A stretch of DNA of 64,000 nt, taken from Polaribacter sp. Hel1_85. GTDB taxonomy: Bacteria; Bacteroidota; Bacteroidia; Flavobacteriales; Flavobacteriaceae. The notes below the pieces were generated by a model. It searched no databases and was not told where the DNA came from. It was given only the letters and a program-made list of their open reading frames with translations. Location of the stretch: contig NZ_JPDS01000002.1 in the NCBI RefSeq assembly GCF_000766795.1, forward strand, positions 439,001 to 503,000. The letters run 5' to 3'. The position numbers and the translations under genes were made by a program. This document shows, one piece after another, positions 17,915 through 27,503 of this stretch; position 1 is the stretch's first letter, and each line of letters starts with the position of its first letter.

Positions 17915-18651
17915 TTTGTATTTTCTTTTATTATTCTTTTCATTCCAATTAACAAATCTGGTCTTGTTTCTATAAATTTAATAATTTCTAAATATCCTGC
18001 ATTTGGATTCTCTTTTATAAAATCAAAATAAATTTCTTTTAGTATTTCTAAATCAGCTTTAGTATCTAATGTACATCTAACATCATTATTTTCAATATTT
18101 TCTTCTAAAAATCGAGCATTAAAATGATCTGGATTTTTATAGATACAGTTTGTAACATGTTCTATACAATTACTATCGTTTTTTGAGGCTACTTTTTTTA
18201 ATGCTTTTAAACTTACTATTTCAGTAAAAAAACCAAAATGTGTTAAAATTGAAGGAGAATTATTAATTTTATAAGACAAATAATCTTCTCCTTTATAGTT
18301 ATTAATCATTTTTTCAATGTAGAACAAGTCAATAAAAGGATTGTCTGAACAAATTCTTACAATTGTCTTAATCTTATTTTCTTCGGCACAATCAATAAAC
18401 CTTTCTAGTACATTTTCTTCTGAACCTTTATAAAATTTTATTTTATGTTTCTTAGCAAATTCACTTAAAACAGAATCTACAGGTAAATTTGATGTAGCTA
18501 AAATTATAGGAAGTTTTACTTTTAAGTTTTTTAACTTATTCAATAAAATATCCAAGAATGTAATTTGCTCATCTATTTCTAAAATAATTTTTCTTGGCAA
18601 TCTTGTAGATGAAACTCTTGCCTGTATTATTATACCAACATCTTCAATCAT
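17911..18651 (-). CDS. SpsF/NeuA-like cytidylyltransferase
   Basis: 246 residues. Begins GIIIQARVSSTRLPRKI, the CTP-binding loop of the SpsF/CMP-sugar synthetase fold, followed by ENVLERF and RICSDNPFID. It probably activates the nonulosonic acid to its CMP form for the sialyltransferase-like enzyme. The four-base overlap (ATGA) with the NeuB-like gene supports coupled expression. SpsF proteins are distinct from classic NeuA, so the exact nucleotide sugar is uncertain. Confidence 0.8.
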   Translation of the reverse strand: MIEDVGIIIQARVSSTRLPRKIILEIDEQITFLDILLNKLKNLKVKLPIILATSNLPVDSVLSEFAKKHKIKFYKGSEENVLERFIDCAEENKIKTIVRICSDNPFIDLFYIEKMINNYKGEDYLSYKINNSPSILTHFGFFTEIVSLKALKKVASKNDSNCIEHVTNCIYKNPDHFNARFLEENIENNDVRCTLDTKADLEILKEIYFDFIKENPNAGYLEIIKFIETRPDLLIGMKRIIKENTK

Positions 18652-19193
18652 TAAACAAACTCTTTAAATGTTTTTAATTTTGCGTCTTTTTCTGATAAAA
18701 CAACATCTTTTAAAGGAATTTTCCAATTAATACTTAATTCTTCATCATTATACAGAACTCCATCTTCTGCTTCTGGTTGATAATAGTTATCACATTTATA
18801 AGATACAATACTATCATCTTCTAGTACAGAAAAACCGTGTAAAAAACCTCTAGGAACTAATAATTGTTTATTATTTTCAGCAGATAATTCAATTGAAAAA
18901 ACTTTTCCAAAAGTTTCTGAGTCTTTTCTAGCGTCAACTGCAACATCTAAAATTTTACCTTTAACAACTCTCACCAATTTAGCTTGAGAATACTCTCCTC
19001 TTTGTAAGTGCAAACCTCTAATGGTTCCGTATTGAGAAGTTGATTGGTTTCCTAAAACAAAATCACCTGTAAATCCTGTCTTTTCTGCAAACTCTTTTTT
19101 ATTATATTCTAATAAAAAGCTACCTCTATTATCACCAAAAATCTGAGGTTCAATTACAAAGCAATCTTTTAAATATGTTTCTGTAACTTTCAT
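18651..19193 (-). CDS. rfbC: dTDP-4-dehydrorhamnose 3,5-epimerase
   Basis: 180 residues, standard length, cupin fold. Diagnostic stretches: DNRGSFLLEYNK, RGLHLQRG (catalytic His), VDARKDSETFGK, RGFLHGFSVLEDDSIVSYKCDNYY. Epimerises dTDP-4-keto-6-deoxyglucose at C3 and C5. One base overlaps with rfbA. The usual partner rfbD is not present in the window. Confidence 0.95.
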   Translation of the reverse strand: MKVTETYLKDCFVIEPQIFGDNRGSFLLEYNKKEFAEKTGFTGDFVLGNQSTSQYGTIRGLHLQRGEYSQAKLVRVVKGKILDVAVDARKDSETFGKVFSIELSAENNKQLLVPRGFLHGFSVLEDDSIVSYKCDNYYQPEAEDGVLYNDEELSINWKIPLKDVVLSEKDAKLKTFKEFV

Positions 19194-20047
19194 TAAATAT
19201 CCATTAAATTTTTTCCGTAACCACTTTTTAATAAAGGTTCTGCTAATTTATGTAACTGTTCTTTATTTATAAAACCACTTCTATAAGCTGCTTCTTCAAT
19301 AGAACCTATTTTTAAACCTTGTCTTTCTTCTATTACTTGTACAAATTGAGATGCTTGCATTAAAGAATTGAAAGTACCTGTATCTAACCAAGCTGTACCT
19401 CTGTCTAAAACCCTAACGGATAAATTCCCTTTCTCTAAATATATTTTATTTACATCCGTAATTTCTAATTCACCTCGTTTACTAGGTTTCATGTTTTTTG
19501 CAATTTCAATCACAGAATTATCATAAAAATAAATTCCTGGAACTGCATAATTCGATTTTGGTTTTAGTGGTTTTTCTTCAATAGAAATTGCATTCATATT
19601 TTCATCAAACTCTACTACACCATATCTTTCAGGATCATTTACATGATAAGCATAAACAATTCCTCCATTAGGGTTATTATTTGCTCTCAATAATTTTGGG
19701 AGTCCAGATCCATAAAAAATATTATCTCCTAAAATTAGAGCTACTTTGTCTTTTCCTATAAAGTTTTCTCCAATAATAAAAGCTTCAGCCAATCCATTTG
19801 GATTTTCTTGTACAGCATACTGAAAATCACATCCATATTTTTTCCCATCACCTAATAGTCTTTTAAATAAAGGTAGATCTTGAGGTGTCGATATAATTAG
19901 TATTTCATTAATTCCTGATAACATTAGTACAGAGATTGGGTAATAAATCATTGGTTTATCATACACAGGCATTAGCTGTTTACTAACCGCTAATGTAAGT
20001 GGATGTAACCTAGTACCTGAACCTCCTGCTAAAATAATTCCTTTCAT
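19193..20047 (-). CDS. rfbA: Glucose-1-phosphate thymidylyltransferase
   Basis: 284 residues. Begins [36 protein letters not shown], the nucleotide-binding loop of RmlA; also [19 protein letters not shown] and [10 protein letters not shown]. Forms dTDP-glucose from glucose-1-phosphate and dTTP, the first step of dTDP-deoxysugar synthesis. One base separates it from rfbB. Confidence 0.96.
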   Translation of the reverse strand: MKGIILAGGSGTRLHPLTLAVSKQLMPVYDKPMIYYPISVLMLSGINEILIISTPQDLPLFKRLLGDGKKYGCDFQYAVQENPNGLAEAFIIGENFIGKDKVALILGDNIFYGSGLPKLLRANNNPNGGIVYAYHVNDPERYGVVEFDENMNAISIEEKPLKPKSNYAVPGIYFYDNSVIEIAKNMKPSKRGELEITDVNKIYLEKGNLSVRVLDRGTAWLDTGTFNSLMQASQFVQVIEERQGLKIGSIEEAAYRSGFINKEQLHKLAEPLLKSGYGKNLMDI

Positions 20048-20048
20048 A

Positions 20049-21056
20049 TTATTGATATTTTTTTAAATACCATTCAATCGTTTTCTGGATGCCTGTTTCA
20101 AAATTTTCATCAGCTTGCCAACTTAACTCATTTTCTATTTTTGATGCATCTATTGCATATCTAAAATCGTGTCCTGGTCTATCTTTAACAAAACTAATTT
20201 GTTCTTTATATGATTCTTCTTTTGGTATAATTGTGTCTAAAATCCCACAAATTGTATCAACTATATATAAATTATCACGTTCATTTCTACCTCCAATATT
20301 ATAAGTCTCTCCTATTTTTCCAATTTTATAGACTAACTCAATTCCTTTACAATGATCTAAGACATAGAGCCAATCTCTAATGTTTTTTCCATCACCATAA
20401 ATAGGTATCTTTTCTCCAGAAATTGCTTTTCTAATTATTGTAGGTATTAGTTTCTCATCATGTTGTTTTGGCCCATAATTATTTGAACAATTAGTTGTAA
20501 CTACATTCATTCCATAAGTATGAAAATAACTCCTAACCATAAAATCTGATGATGCTTTTGAAGCGCTATAAGGACTATTAGGTGCATAAGAGGTTTGTTC
20601 TGTAAATAAACCAGTTTCTCCTAAAGTACCATATACTTCATCTGTAGAAATGTGGTGGAATCTAGCTGTTTCAAATCCTTTTTTATAATTATTTGGAGAT
20701 TCCATCCAATAGTTTTTGGCAACATCTAATAAATTAAACGTTCCAAAAACATTTGTTTTTACAAATGCATCTGGATTTTTAATAGAATTATCTACATGAG
20801 ATTCTGCAGCAAAATGAATAACTCCATTAAATTTGTATTGATTAAATAGTTTTTCAACCAAACCTCTATCACAAATATCACCATGAATAAATGTATATCT
20901 TGAACTATCTTCGACTTCAGATAAATTAGAAAGATCACCTGCATAGGTTAATACATCTAAATTTATAACTTTACATTTTTTATTTTCTTTTAAAAAGTAA
21001 GGTATAAAATTGGATCCAATAAAGCCTGCTCCTCCAGTTACAAGAATCGTTTGCAT
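20049..21056 (-). CDS. rfbB: dTDP-glucose 4,6-dehydratase
   Basis: 335 residues, short-chain dehydrogenase fold. [10 protein letters not shown] binds [14 protein letters not shown] is the family signature, HISTDEVYG and the YSASKASSD catalytic Tyr-x3-Lys follow, and RDWLYVLDH marks the substrate side. Converts dTDP-glucose to dTDP-4-keto-6-deoxyglucose. First of the rfbB-rfbA-rfbC run, two bases after the Wzz-like gene. Confidence 0.96.
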   Translation of the reverse strand: MQTILVTGGAGFIGSNFIPYFLKENKKCKVINLDVLTYAGDLSNLSEVEDSSRYTFIHGDICDRGLVEKLFNQYKFNGVIHFAAESHVDNSIKNPDAFVKTNVFGTFNLLDVAKNYWMESPNNYKKGFETARFHHISTDEVYGTLGETGLFTEQTSYAPNSPYSASKASSDFMVRSYFHTYGMNVVTTNCSNNYGPKQHDEKLIPTIIRKAISGEKIPIYGDGKNIRDWLYVLDHCKGIELVYKIGKIGETYNIGGRNERDNLYIVDTICGILDTIIPKEESYKEQISFVKDRPGHDFRYAIDASKIENELSWQADENFETGIQKTIEWYLKKYQ

Positions 21057-21058
21057 TC

Positions 21059-22096
21059 CTATTTTTTATAATTATTTAAATAACTATTTAACTGCTTTAA
21101 GAGTAATATTAATATCATTAATACTGCTCCCAAAATAGCTAATTGTACTGCTTTATTTTTAATAACCCCTTTTATTTCATAACCAATATCTTGAAAATTG
21201 GATACTATATTTATTACTTCATATTTTTCAGACCTATCTTCTGTAAGATCTTTTAAATCCTTATTAATTCTTCTATTTGTTTCAAACAACTCTAACTCTT
21301 TAGTTGTTCTTTTTTCTCCTCCTAAATCTATATTGGTTCCGTTAGATAGTTTTTTAGATTCTTCTATCATTACTTGCATGTAAACTTTTCTTAAAGAATC
21401 TACCTGTCCTAAATTTTGAAGTAATAAAGAATCTGTTCTGTTTAAATTTACATTGGTTAGAGTTTTTTTTCTATCAAAATATTTATTTTTTACAACTGAT
21501 GAGATAATTACCTCATCTAAACTTTTAAAAACATCATTTTTACCTGCTATTACACTGATTTTATGAATTTTATAATCATAATCAGTAAATGAAACTTTAA
21601 AATCATCAAAACTATAACTATTCACAGTTGTTGTGTCAACTTCTATTATAAAATCATTATAAGAATTTATAATATCATTTTCATTTATGATGGGTTCAAT
21701 AGTAAACTTTTTTAGAGATGCAGCTGTGTTTTTATCTAATTTAAAAGTATTTTGAATTCCTAAAGTATCTTTTTGCTTAACTAAATCATTATAATAGTTT
21801 ATATTATTGTATAATTGTCTTGCACTTTTAAAATTTGGTTGTACTAATAAATCTGAACCATATTTAGTTTCTGTTTTTATTTGCCAAAAAAGACCAATTC
21901 CAAAACCAATTACTGTTGCAATCCCTATTTTAATGATATTCTCTTTTAAGAAAATTAAAACTGAAATTATAGCATGAAATATCCCTTTAAAAATATTTCC
22001 AATAAAATTGAAAAACTTAGCAAAACCTTTTCCTATAATTACAAATAAGGACCCTAAATCTACTTCTTCTTCGTTGTTATTTTGATTTGTTGACAT
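21059..22096 (-). CDS. Wzz-like chain-length determinant membrane protein
   Basis: 345 residues. An acidic N-terminus and amphipathic stretch lead into a first membrane segment (about 54-71), a long periplasmic part rich in coiled coil (about 215-310), and a second membrane segment near the C-terminus (about 318-336). This two-helix layout with a periplasmic domain is that of polysaccharide co-polymerases. Position at the head of the polysaccharide operon supports control of chain length. It lacks a tyrosine-kinase domain. Confidence 0.7.
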   Translation of the reverse strand: MSTNQNNNEEEVDLGSLFVIIGKGFAKFFNFIGNIFKGIFHAIISVLIFLKENIIKIGIATVIGFGIGLFWQIKTETKYGSDLLVQPNFKSARQLYNNINYYNDLVKQKDTLGIQNTFKLDKNTAASLKKFTIEPIINENDIINSYNDFIIEVDTTTVNSYSFDDFKVSFTDYDYKIHKISVIAGKNDVFKSLDEVIISSVVKNKYFDRKKTLTNVNLNRTDSLLLQNLGQVDSLRKVYMQVMIEESKKLSNGTNIDLGGEKRTTKELELFETNRRINKDLKDLTEDRSEKYEVINIVSNFQDIGYEIKGVIKNKAVQLAILGAVLMILILLLKQLNSYLNNYKK

Positions 22097-22132
22097 TGTT
22101 TTAGTTTGGTTATAAAATCTGTCTATTGACTG

Positions 22133-23812
22133 TTAAAAAATTTGTTCTAATATTTTTTGAGTAATTGCGTAAGTTGGCGTAACTCCTGTCATACCCAACC
22201 CTCCTGAAGCTAATGTAGCTCCTGTTTCTAAAGGATTATCTGATGCATAATATGCATATCTAACTTTTACATTTTTAGAGATATTACCTCTAATTTTTGA
22301 TGCAGATTGTATGGCTTTTTGGTAATGTGCGCCTTCCATTTCTAAACCAATAACATTCCAAGTAGAATCATGGAAAAACTTTAATAAGTCTTTATTTTGT
22401 AATGAAGTTCCTAATACTGAAATCATAGAACCATCAAACACTTCTACTCCAAAACCTTCTAAATCTTCTTTAGATAACTCATTTTTAAAAGGATAATTGT
22501 CTGCTGTACCTTCAAAAATATGTGCAGAAGGAATCATTATATCTCCTTTACCTCCTTCTAAAATTCCTGCTTTTCCCATTACAGAAACAGATTTCACATC
22601 TAAATGATTCTTTTTCTTGCTATTTTTATATGGTTTTAAAAGTTCATCCATTGTTTCATAAGCTTGTTCTCCAAAAGCATAATCCATAACAATAATTACA
22701 GGACTTTTGTTAATAGAATTCTCTTTTTTAAACGTTGAAACTTCAAAATTTATTTTATCAGTATCTATAACCTGTACATTTATATTTGTACCAGATGTAT
22801 CTTTAATATAAATCAAACCGTTTTCAGAGGCATATTCTTTAACTGCCTTTTGTAATGGTTTACTATCTGCATTACTTAATAATTGATACAACTCAAAACC
22901 TTCATGTTCTGCTGCTTCTTTTGGTAAAGCTGCTTTTGCATAAATAGAATTTAATACACTGTGCATATTTGCACTAATAATATGAATTGGTCTTTTTAAA
23001 AGTTGATTTTCTTTTAATACTTTTTTTATGTTATTTGCCCAAACATCACCATAAATATGATGACCAATTTCTTCAATTAAAACAGTACTAAATGTAATTG
23101 TTCTTTTCTTTTGTTCTAAAACTTCGTTGATTCCTAATTTACCTAACCAATAAATTAGATGAAAAAATCTATCTTGATTTTCTGTTGTTTTAAGCGCCTT
23201 ATGAATACTTAAAACTTCATCAAAAGTCCTTCCAAGAATGTTTCCTAAGTGAGCAATAGCAACCTCTCTTTCTTGTTCAGAAATTACTTTATTATGAATA
23301 ACAATATCTTCTAAATATTTCCATTCTCTAATAAAATCTACTCCATCTCCAATTGTTACCCTTTTCTGAATTTTATGAGATTCGATAAACAAAAAAGTTA
23401 AATGCGTCAAAATATCATAAATTTCAGATCTTCCTCTAGTAATCTCGATATTCATTTGATCTTTATCTATTCTGTAACAATTTCTTCTTCTTTTTGGAGG
23501 AATTATTGTCTCAAAATGAGAATCACTATACCCTTCATCTGCAGTTAGATTAATAAACTGACATTCTTCTATTCCTTTTGGAAGTCTTTCTATTACGTAT
23601 ATTAATCCATTTAACTCTACTCTATCTTCTGCAATTGAGCCATAAATTTCTGGTCTTAAAGAAAGTAAAGACTTTCTTAATGTTTCCCCAGAAATTCCCA
23701 TTGGTTTATAAAAACCTCGAGTAAATAAATGACGCATAGAAATATATAACTTTTCTATTGCATTTGTAGATTCTTGTGCTCTTGTTCTATCTATTTTGTT
23801 AACTTTTGCCAT
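22133..23812 (-). CDS. Conserved protein with nucleoside-phosphorylase-like C-terminus (DUF6909-like)
   Basis: 559 residues, no signal peptide or membrane segment. The N-terminal 350 residues are not recognised beyond resemblance to a Bacteroidota family of unknown function. The C-terminal part looks like the PNP/MTA-nucleosidase fold: VMGKAGIL..GKGDIMIPSA...EGT (about 411-436), GLEMEGA (489-495, the purine/ribose-binding EME motif) and VRYAYYASD ending at D525, where nucleosidases carry the catalytic SD pair. It may cleave or bind a nucleoside or nucleotide. It sits 36 bases upstream of the Wzz-like gene on the same strand, so it may head the polysaccharide operon. Confidence 0.6.
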   Translation of the reverse strand: MAKVNKIDRTRAQESTNAIEKLYISMRHLFTRGFYKPMGISGETLRKSLLSLRPEIYGSIAEDRVELNGLIYVIERLPKGIEECQFINLTADEGYSDSHFETIIPPKRRRNCYRIDKDQMNIEITRGRSEIYDILTHLTFLFIESHKIQKRVTIGDGVDFIREWKYLEDIVIHNKVISEQEREVAIAHLGNILGRTFDEVLSIHKALKTTENQDRFFHLIYWLGKLGINEVLEQKKRTITFSTVLIEEIGHHIYGDVWANNIKKVLKENQLLKRPIHIISANMHSVLNSIYAKAALPKEAAEHEGFELYQLLSNADSKPLQKAVKEYASENGLIYIKDTSGTNINVQVIDTDKINFEVSTFKKENSINKSPVIIVMDYAFGEQAYETMDELLKPYKNSKKKNHLDVKSVSVMGKAGILEGGKGDIMIPSAHIFEGTADNYPFKNELSKEDLEGFGVEVFDGSMISVLGTSLQNKDLLKFFHDSTWNVIGLEMEGAHYQKAIQSASKIRGNISKNVKVRYAYYASDNPLETGATLASGGLGMTGVTPTYAITQKILEQIF

Positions 23813-23839
23813 TCTAAAATTTAGGGTTCAAAGATAAAA

Positions 23840-25471
23840 TTATTTAGCGGATAATAGCTGCTTATATTTATCTTGGTTATGCAGTAACTTAACTGCTTCT
23901 TTTATCACTAAATCATTTTTTAAATTATGATTATAAACTCCTTCTTTATAATAATATCTATTTAAAATTTCTTCTTTCAAAACTATTTTAAGGATATCTT
24001 TATTTTTTGATATTTCATTAATTTTTTCATCAAATAATTTCTCTTGAATTTTTTCATATTCTTTAGATATATTATTTGACATTGACTCCTTATAAGCGTT
24101 CTTAAATAATAACTCTTGTTTAGTTACAAAAGTTGTATCTCCTTTTAAATAAGTTGTAAATTTTTTAAAATCTGTATCTGAAAACTCAAAACTATCTTCA
24201 CTTTCTATTTGTGGATTTTGATAATAATAACTTGAGGCAAAGTTAAAAATTGCTCTTGATTTTAGTAATTTTTTAGTTGCTGAAGTTCTTTTTGATGTTT
24301 CAATGATTACGTCTGGTAAAACTCCTCCACCATCAAAAACAGTTCTTCCATTTGCTGTCTTAAACTCATTTATTCCTTTATCAGAAAATTTAGGAACTTT
24401 TCCATTTTTATCTCTATTTGCGTAATCTAATTCTTGAATACATCTTCCACTTGGTGTATAATATTTAGAAATCGTTACTTTTAACTGAGTTCCATAAGTT
24501 AGTTCTCTATAACGTTGCACCAATCCTTTACCAAAAGAGCGTTGCCCCATTATTACTGCTCTATCATAATCTTGCAAAGAACCACTTACAATTTCTGATG
24601 CTGAAGCAGAACGACCATTTACTAAAGTAACAATAGGAATCTCTAAATCTAAAGGATCATTTTTTGTAAAATAGGTATTACTCCACTTTTTAACTTTAGC
24701 TTTTGTACTTACTATTTTTTTTCCTTTCGGAAGAAAAAAGTTAGAAATTCTAATAGATTCTAACAAAGAACCTCCAGGATTAGCACGTAAGTCGAAAACC
24801 AACTTTTTCATTCCTTCTTTCTTTAGTTTTCTAAAGGCTTTTTTCACTTCGGATGAAGCTTTATTATTAAAACGAGTTAAAATAATATAACCTGTTTCTT
24901 CATCAATCATTTCTGAAAAAGGAACAGGATTTACAACTACTTTATCTCTTATAATTTCTTTTTGAACAACATTTCCTTGTCTTTCAATCTCAATAGAAAA
25001 TTTACTATTTGGTGTACCTTTTAAAAACATAGAAAGTTGATCTCTTTCCATATTTTTAACTGATTGCCCATCAACAGAAATAATTACATCTCCAGCTTTT
25101 AAGCCTGCTTTATCAGCAGAATATCCTTTATAAATCTCATTAATTTGAATACCTTTTTTTGAATAGTATACAGAAACTCCAATTCCTCCATATTCTCCTT
25201 CTCTTCTTATTCTTGCATCTTCAACATCTTGTTCGTTATAGAAATTAGTGTATGGGTCTAAATCTTTAAGTGTATTTTTTATTGCTTTATTTGTTAATTC
25301 TGCAGGATTAATTTCATCTACATAATACATATTTAACTCTTTAAATAAAGTATTGTAAATTTCTATTTGTTTTGCAACTTCAAAAAACTTCGATTTAAAT
25401 GAAAACGATAAAAAAATAGTTCCTACTAAAAGAACTATAATCGTTTTTTTAGAAAGATTAAATTTCATCAT
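23840..25471 (-). CDS. S41 carboxyl-terminal processing protease
   Basis: 543 residues. One N-terminal membrane anchor or signal (about 10-26); a PDZ domain (about 90-170, GGIGVSVYYSKKG...AGLKAGDVIISVDG); then the S41 core with NPGGSLLESI, the nucleophile Ser in NGRSASASEIVSG and the general-base Lys in RSFGKGLVQ. Periplasmic serine protease that trims proteins from their C-terminus. The first 14 bases overlap rnpA, an arrangement I recall as common in flavobacteria. Confidence 0.93.
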   Translation of the reverse strand: MMKFNLSKKTIIVLLVGTIFLSFSFKSKFFEVAKQIEIYNTLFKELNMYYVDEINPAELTNKAIKNTLKDLDPYTNFYNEQDVEDARIRREGEYGGIGVSVYYSKKGIQINEIYKGYSADKAGLKAGDVIISVDGQSVKNMERDQLSMFLKGTPNSKFSIEIERQGNVVQKEIIRDKVVVNPVPFSEMIDEETGYIILTRFNNKASSEVKKAFRKLKKEGMKKLVFDLRANPGGSLLESIRISNFFLPKGKKIVSTKAKVKKWSNTYFTKNDPLDLEIPIVTLVNGRSASASEIVSGSLQDYDRAVIMGQRSFGKGLVQRYRELTYGTQLKVTISKYYTPSGRCIQELDYANRDKNGKVPKFSDKGINEFKTANGRTVFDGGGVLPDVIIETSKRTSATKKLLKSRAIFNFASSYYYQNPQIESEDSFEFSDTDFKKFTTYLKGDTTFVTKQELLFKNAYKESMSNNISKEYEKIQEKLFDEKINEISKNKDILKIVLKEEILNRYYYKEGVYNHNLKNDLVIKEAVKLLHNQDKYKQLLSAK

Positions 25472-25850
25472 TTTTTATATTTTTTGTTTCGTTAACAAAC
25501 CGAGTTAATAATTTTTCCATCTTTAAGAACATTTCTTCATAGGTACATTCTTGTTTCCCAAGATACGAAATCATAAAAACATAAGGTTTTTCCAAGTCAT
25601 TATATACAATTTCCTTCTGTAATCGATAGGTTTCTCTCATTAAACGTTTAATTCGATTTCTATCTACAGCTAACTTAAAGTTTCTTTTTGGTACAGAAAC
25701 ACCAACTTGAGCAGGAAAACTTGATGTATGTTCAGTCTGTAAAAAAATCATTCTAAGAGGAAAAGCTTTCACAGAATTCTTTTCTTCGTAAAGCCTTTCT
25801 ATGAGCTTCTTACTTTTTAAACGTTCTTCTTTTCCTAAAGTGTATTTCAT
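25458..25850 (-). CDS. rnpA: Ribonuclease P protein component
   Basis: 130 residues. YTLGKEERLKSKKLIERLYEEK at the start, VGVSVPKRNFKLAVDRNRIKRLMRE is the RNR signature that binds P RNA. Helps the RNA subunit mature tRNA 5' ends. rpmH, its common upstream neighbour, is absent. Confidence 0.95.
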   Translation of the reverse strand: MKYTLGKEERLKSKKLIERLYEEKNSVKAFPLRMIFLQTEHTSSFPAQVGVSVPKRNFKLAVDRNRIKRLMRETYRLQKEIVYNDLEKPYVFMISYLGKQECTYEEMFLKMEKLLTRFVNETKNIKNDEI

Positions 25851-25855
25851 TATTA

Positions 25856-25863
25856 CAAACTTA
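25856..25863 (-). promoter_or_regulatory. Possible -7 box very close to the rnpA start
   Basis: The minus strand reads TAAGTTTG (TAnnTTTG) only 5 bases before the rnpA ATG. If used, the message would begin at or near the ATG and be nearly leaderless. It could also be chance in AT-rich sequence. Confidence 0.35.
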
Positions 25864-26058
25864 ATAGAAAAGAACTAATTTTCTATCCTTTACCTAACTG
25901 AACTTCACATTTCTTTATTTTAATATTAGATAACTCTTTTTTTACTATAAAAAAGAAGAAATCTCATTTACAATCCTTATTTTTGATTTAATATTACATT
26001 TTCTTTAACAAAACAACCTCTAAACTTAGAATTAGATAATTTTAAATTCAACAAAACC

Positions 26059-27237
26059 ATGAAACAAGATCTCTTTCAGGCTCCTGATTACTATAATTTA
26101 GACGATTTATTAACTGAAGAACATAAATTAATACGAAATGCTGCTCGTGATTGGGTTAAACGTGATGTTTCTCCTATTATTGAAGAGTATGCTCAAAAAG
26201 CAGAATTTCCAACTCAAATTGTTAAAGGTTTAGCAGAAATTGGAGCCTTTGGACCCTATATTCCTGAGGAATATGGAGGTGCTGGTTTAGATCAGATTTC
26301 TTATGGTTTAATTATGCAAGAAATAGAACGTGGAGATTCTGGAGTTCGTTCTACAGCTTCTGTGCAATCATCATTAGTGATGTATCCAATTTATACTTAT
26401 GGAAATGAAGCACAACGTAAAAAATATTTACCAAAATTAGCTTCTGGAGAATGGATGGGCTGTTTTGGATTAACAGAGCCAAATCACGGTTCTAATCCTT
26501 CAGGAATGGAAACTAAGTTTAAAGATATGGGAGATCATTATCTTTTAAACGGAGCAAAAATGTGGATTTCTAATGCGCCTTTTGCACAAGTTGCAGTTGT
26601 TTGGGCAAAAAATGAAGAAGGAAGAATTCATGGTTTAATTGTAGAACGTGGAATGGAAGGTTTTACGACACCTACAACTCATAATAAATGGTCTTTACGC
26701 GCTTCTGCTACTGGAGAATTAATTTTTGATAATGTAAAAGTGCCAAAAGAAAATTTATTACCTAATAAATCTGGTCTTGGAGCTCCTTTAGGTTGTTTAG
26801 ATTCTGCAAGATTTGGAATTGCTTGGGGTGCAATTGGAGCTGCAATGGATTGTTATGACACTGCTTTACGTTACTGCAAAGAAAGAGAACAATTTGGGAA
26901 ACCTATTGGTCAGTTTCAGCTTCAGCAAAAAAAATTAGCAGAAATGATTACTGAAATTACCAAAGCACAATTATTAGCTTGGAGATTAGGTACATTAAAA
27001 AACGATGGAAAAGCCACTTCTGCACAAATCTCTATGGCAAAACGCAATAATGTAGACATGGCAATAAAAATTGCTAGAGAAGCAAGACAAATGTTAGGCG
27101 GAATGGGAATTACTGGCGAGTATTCTATTATGAGACATATGATGAACCTAGAAAGTGTTATTACTTACGAAGGTACTCATGATATTCATTTATTAATAAC
27201 TGGTTTAGATGTAACAGGTTTAAATGCATTTAAATAA
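26059..27237 (+). CDS. Glutaryl-CoA dehydrogenase-like acyl-CoA dehydrogenase
   Basis: 392 residues, standard ACAD length. FAD-binding FGLTEPNHGSNPSGMET and WISNAPFAQVAVVWA; the C-terminal MLGGMGITGEYSIMRHMMNLESVITYEGTHDIHLLITG contains the catalytic base Glu in TYEGT. The ending D(V)TGLNAF and the position of the Glu are those of glutaryl-CoA dehydrogenases, which make crotonyl-CoA in lysine and tryptophan breakdown. Transcribed alone, with a strong terminator after it. Confidence 0.88.
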   Translation: MKQDLFQAPDYYNLDDLLTEEHKLIRNAARDWVKRDVSPIIEEYAQKAEFPTQIVKGLAEIGAFGPYIPEEYGGAGLDQISYGLIMQEIERGDSGVRSTASVQSSLVMYPIYTYGNEAQRKKYLPKLASGEWMGCFGLTEPNHGSNPSGMETKFKDMGDHYLLNGAKMWISNAPFAQVAVVWAKNEEGRIHGLIVERGMEGFTTPTTHNKWSLRASATGELIFDNVKVPKENLLPNKSGLGAPLGCLDSARFGIAWGAIGAAMDCYDTALRYCKEREQFGKPIGQFQLQQKKLAEMITEITKAQLLAWRLGTLKNDGKATSAQISMAKRNNVDMAIKIAREARQMLGGMGITGEYSIMRHMMNLESVITYEGTHDIHLLITGLDVTGLNAFK

Positions 27238-27290
27238 TATTAAAAAACAAACATTTTAGCTCTTATAAAGAGTTTCAAAAAACGAGTAGT

Positions 27291-27327
27291 AAAAAAACCA
27301 TTGAATTTAAATTCAATGGTTTTTTTA
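27291..27327 (+). terminator. Strong intrinsic terminator after the acyl-CoA dehydrogenase
   Basis: Perfect inverted repeat AACCATTGAATTT/AAATTCAATGGTT followed by a run of T. Lies 53 bases after the stop at 27237. Confidence 0.85.
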
Positions 27328-27423
27328 TTATAAACGATTAAACACAACAGTCTTTTTTCTGTTTAAAAACACTCATAATCAAACTACTTTCCTCAATCGT
27401 ATTCGTTAATAATTACTCAAAAC

Positions 27424-27467
27424 ATGATATTTAACAGGTTTTATAAATGTTTCATTTTTTAGTTTTG
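27424..27467 (+). promoter_or_regulatory. Promoter with degenerate TGA-N6-TCA dyad before the PEPCK-like gene
   Basis: ATGATATTTAACAG (27424-27437) matches the left half of the Fnr-like dyad but has TAACA where TATCA is expected. A -7 box TAGTTTTG starts at 27460, exactly 29 bases after the dyad centre. The ATG is 36 bases beyond the box. Confidence 0.4.
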
Positions 27468-27503
27468 CTCTAGAAATATACTAACAATAATAAGTGAAAC
27501 ACC

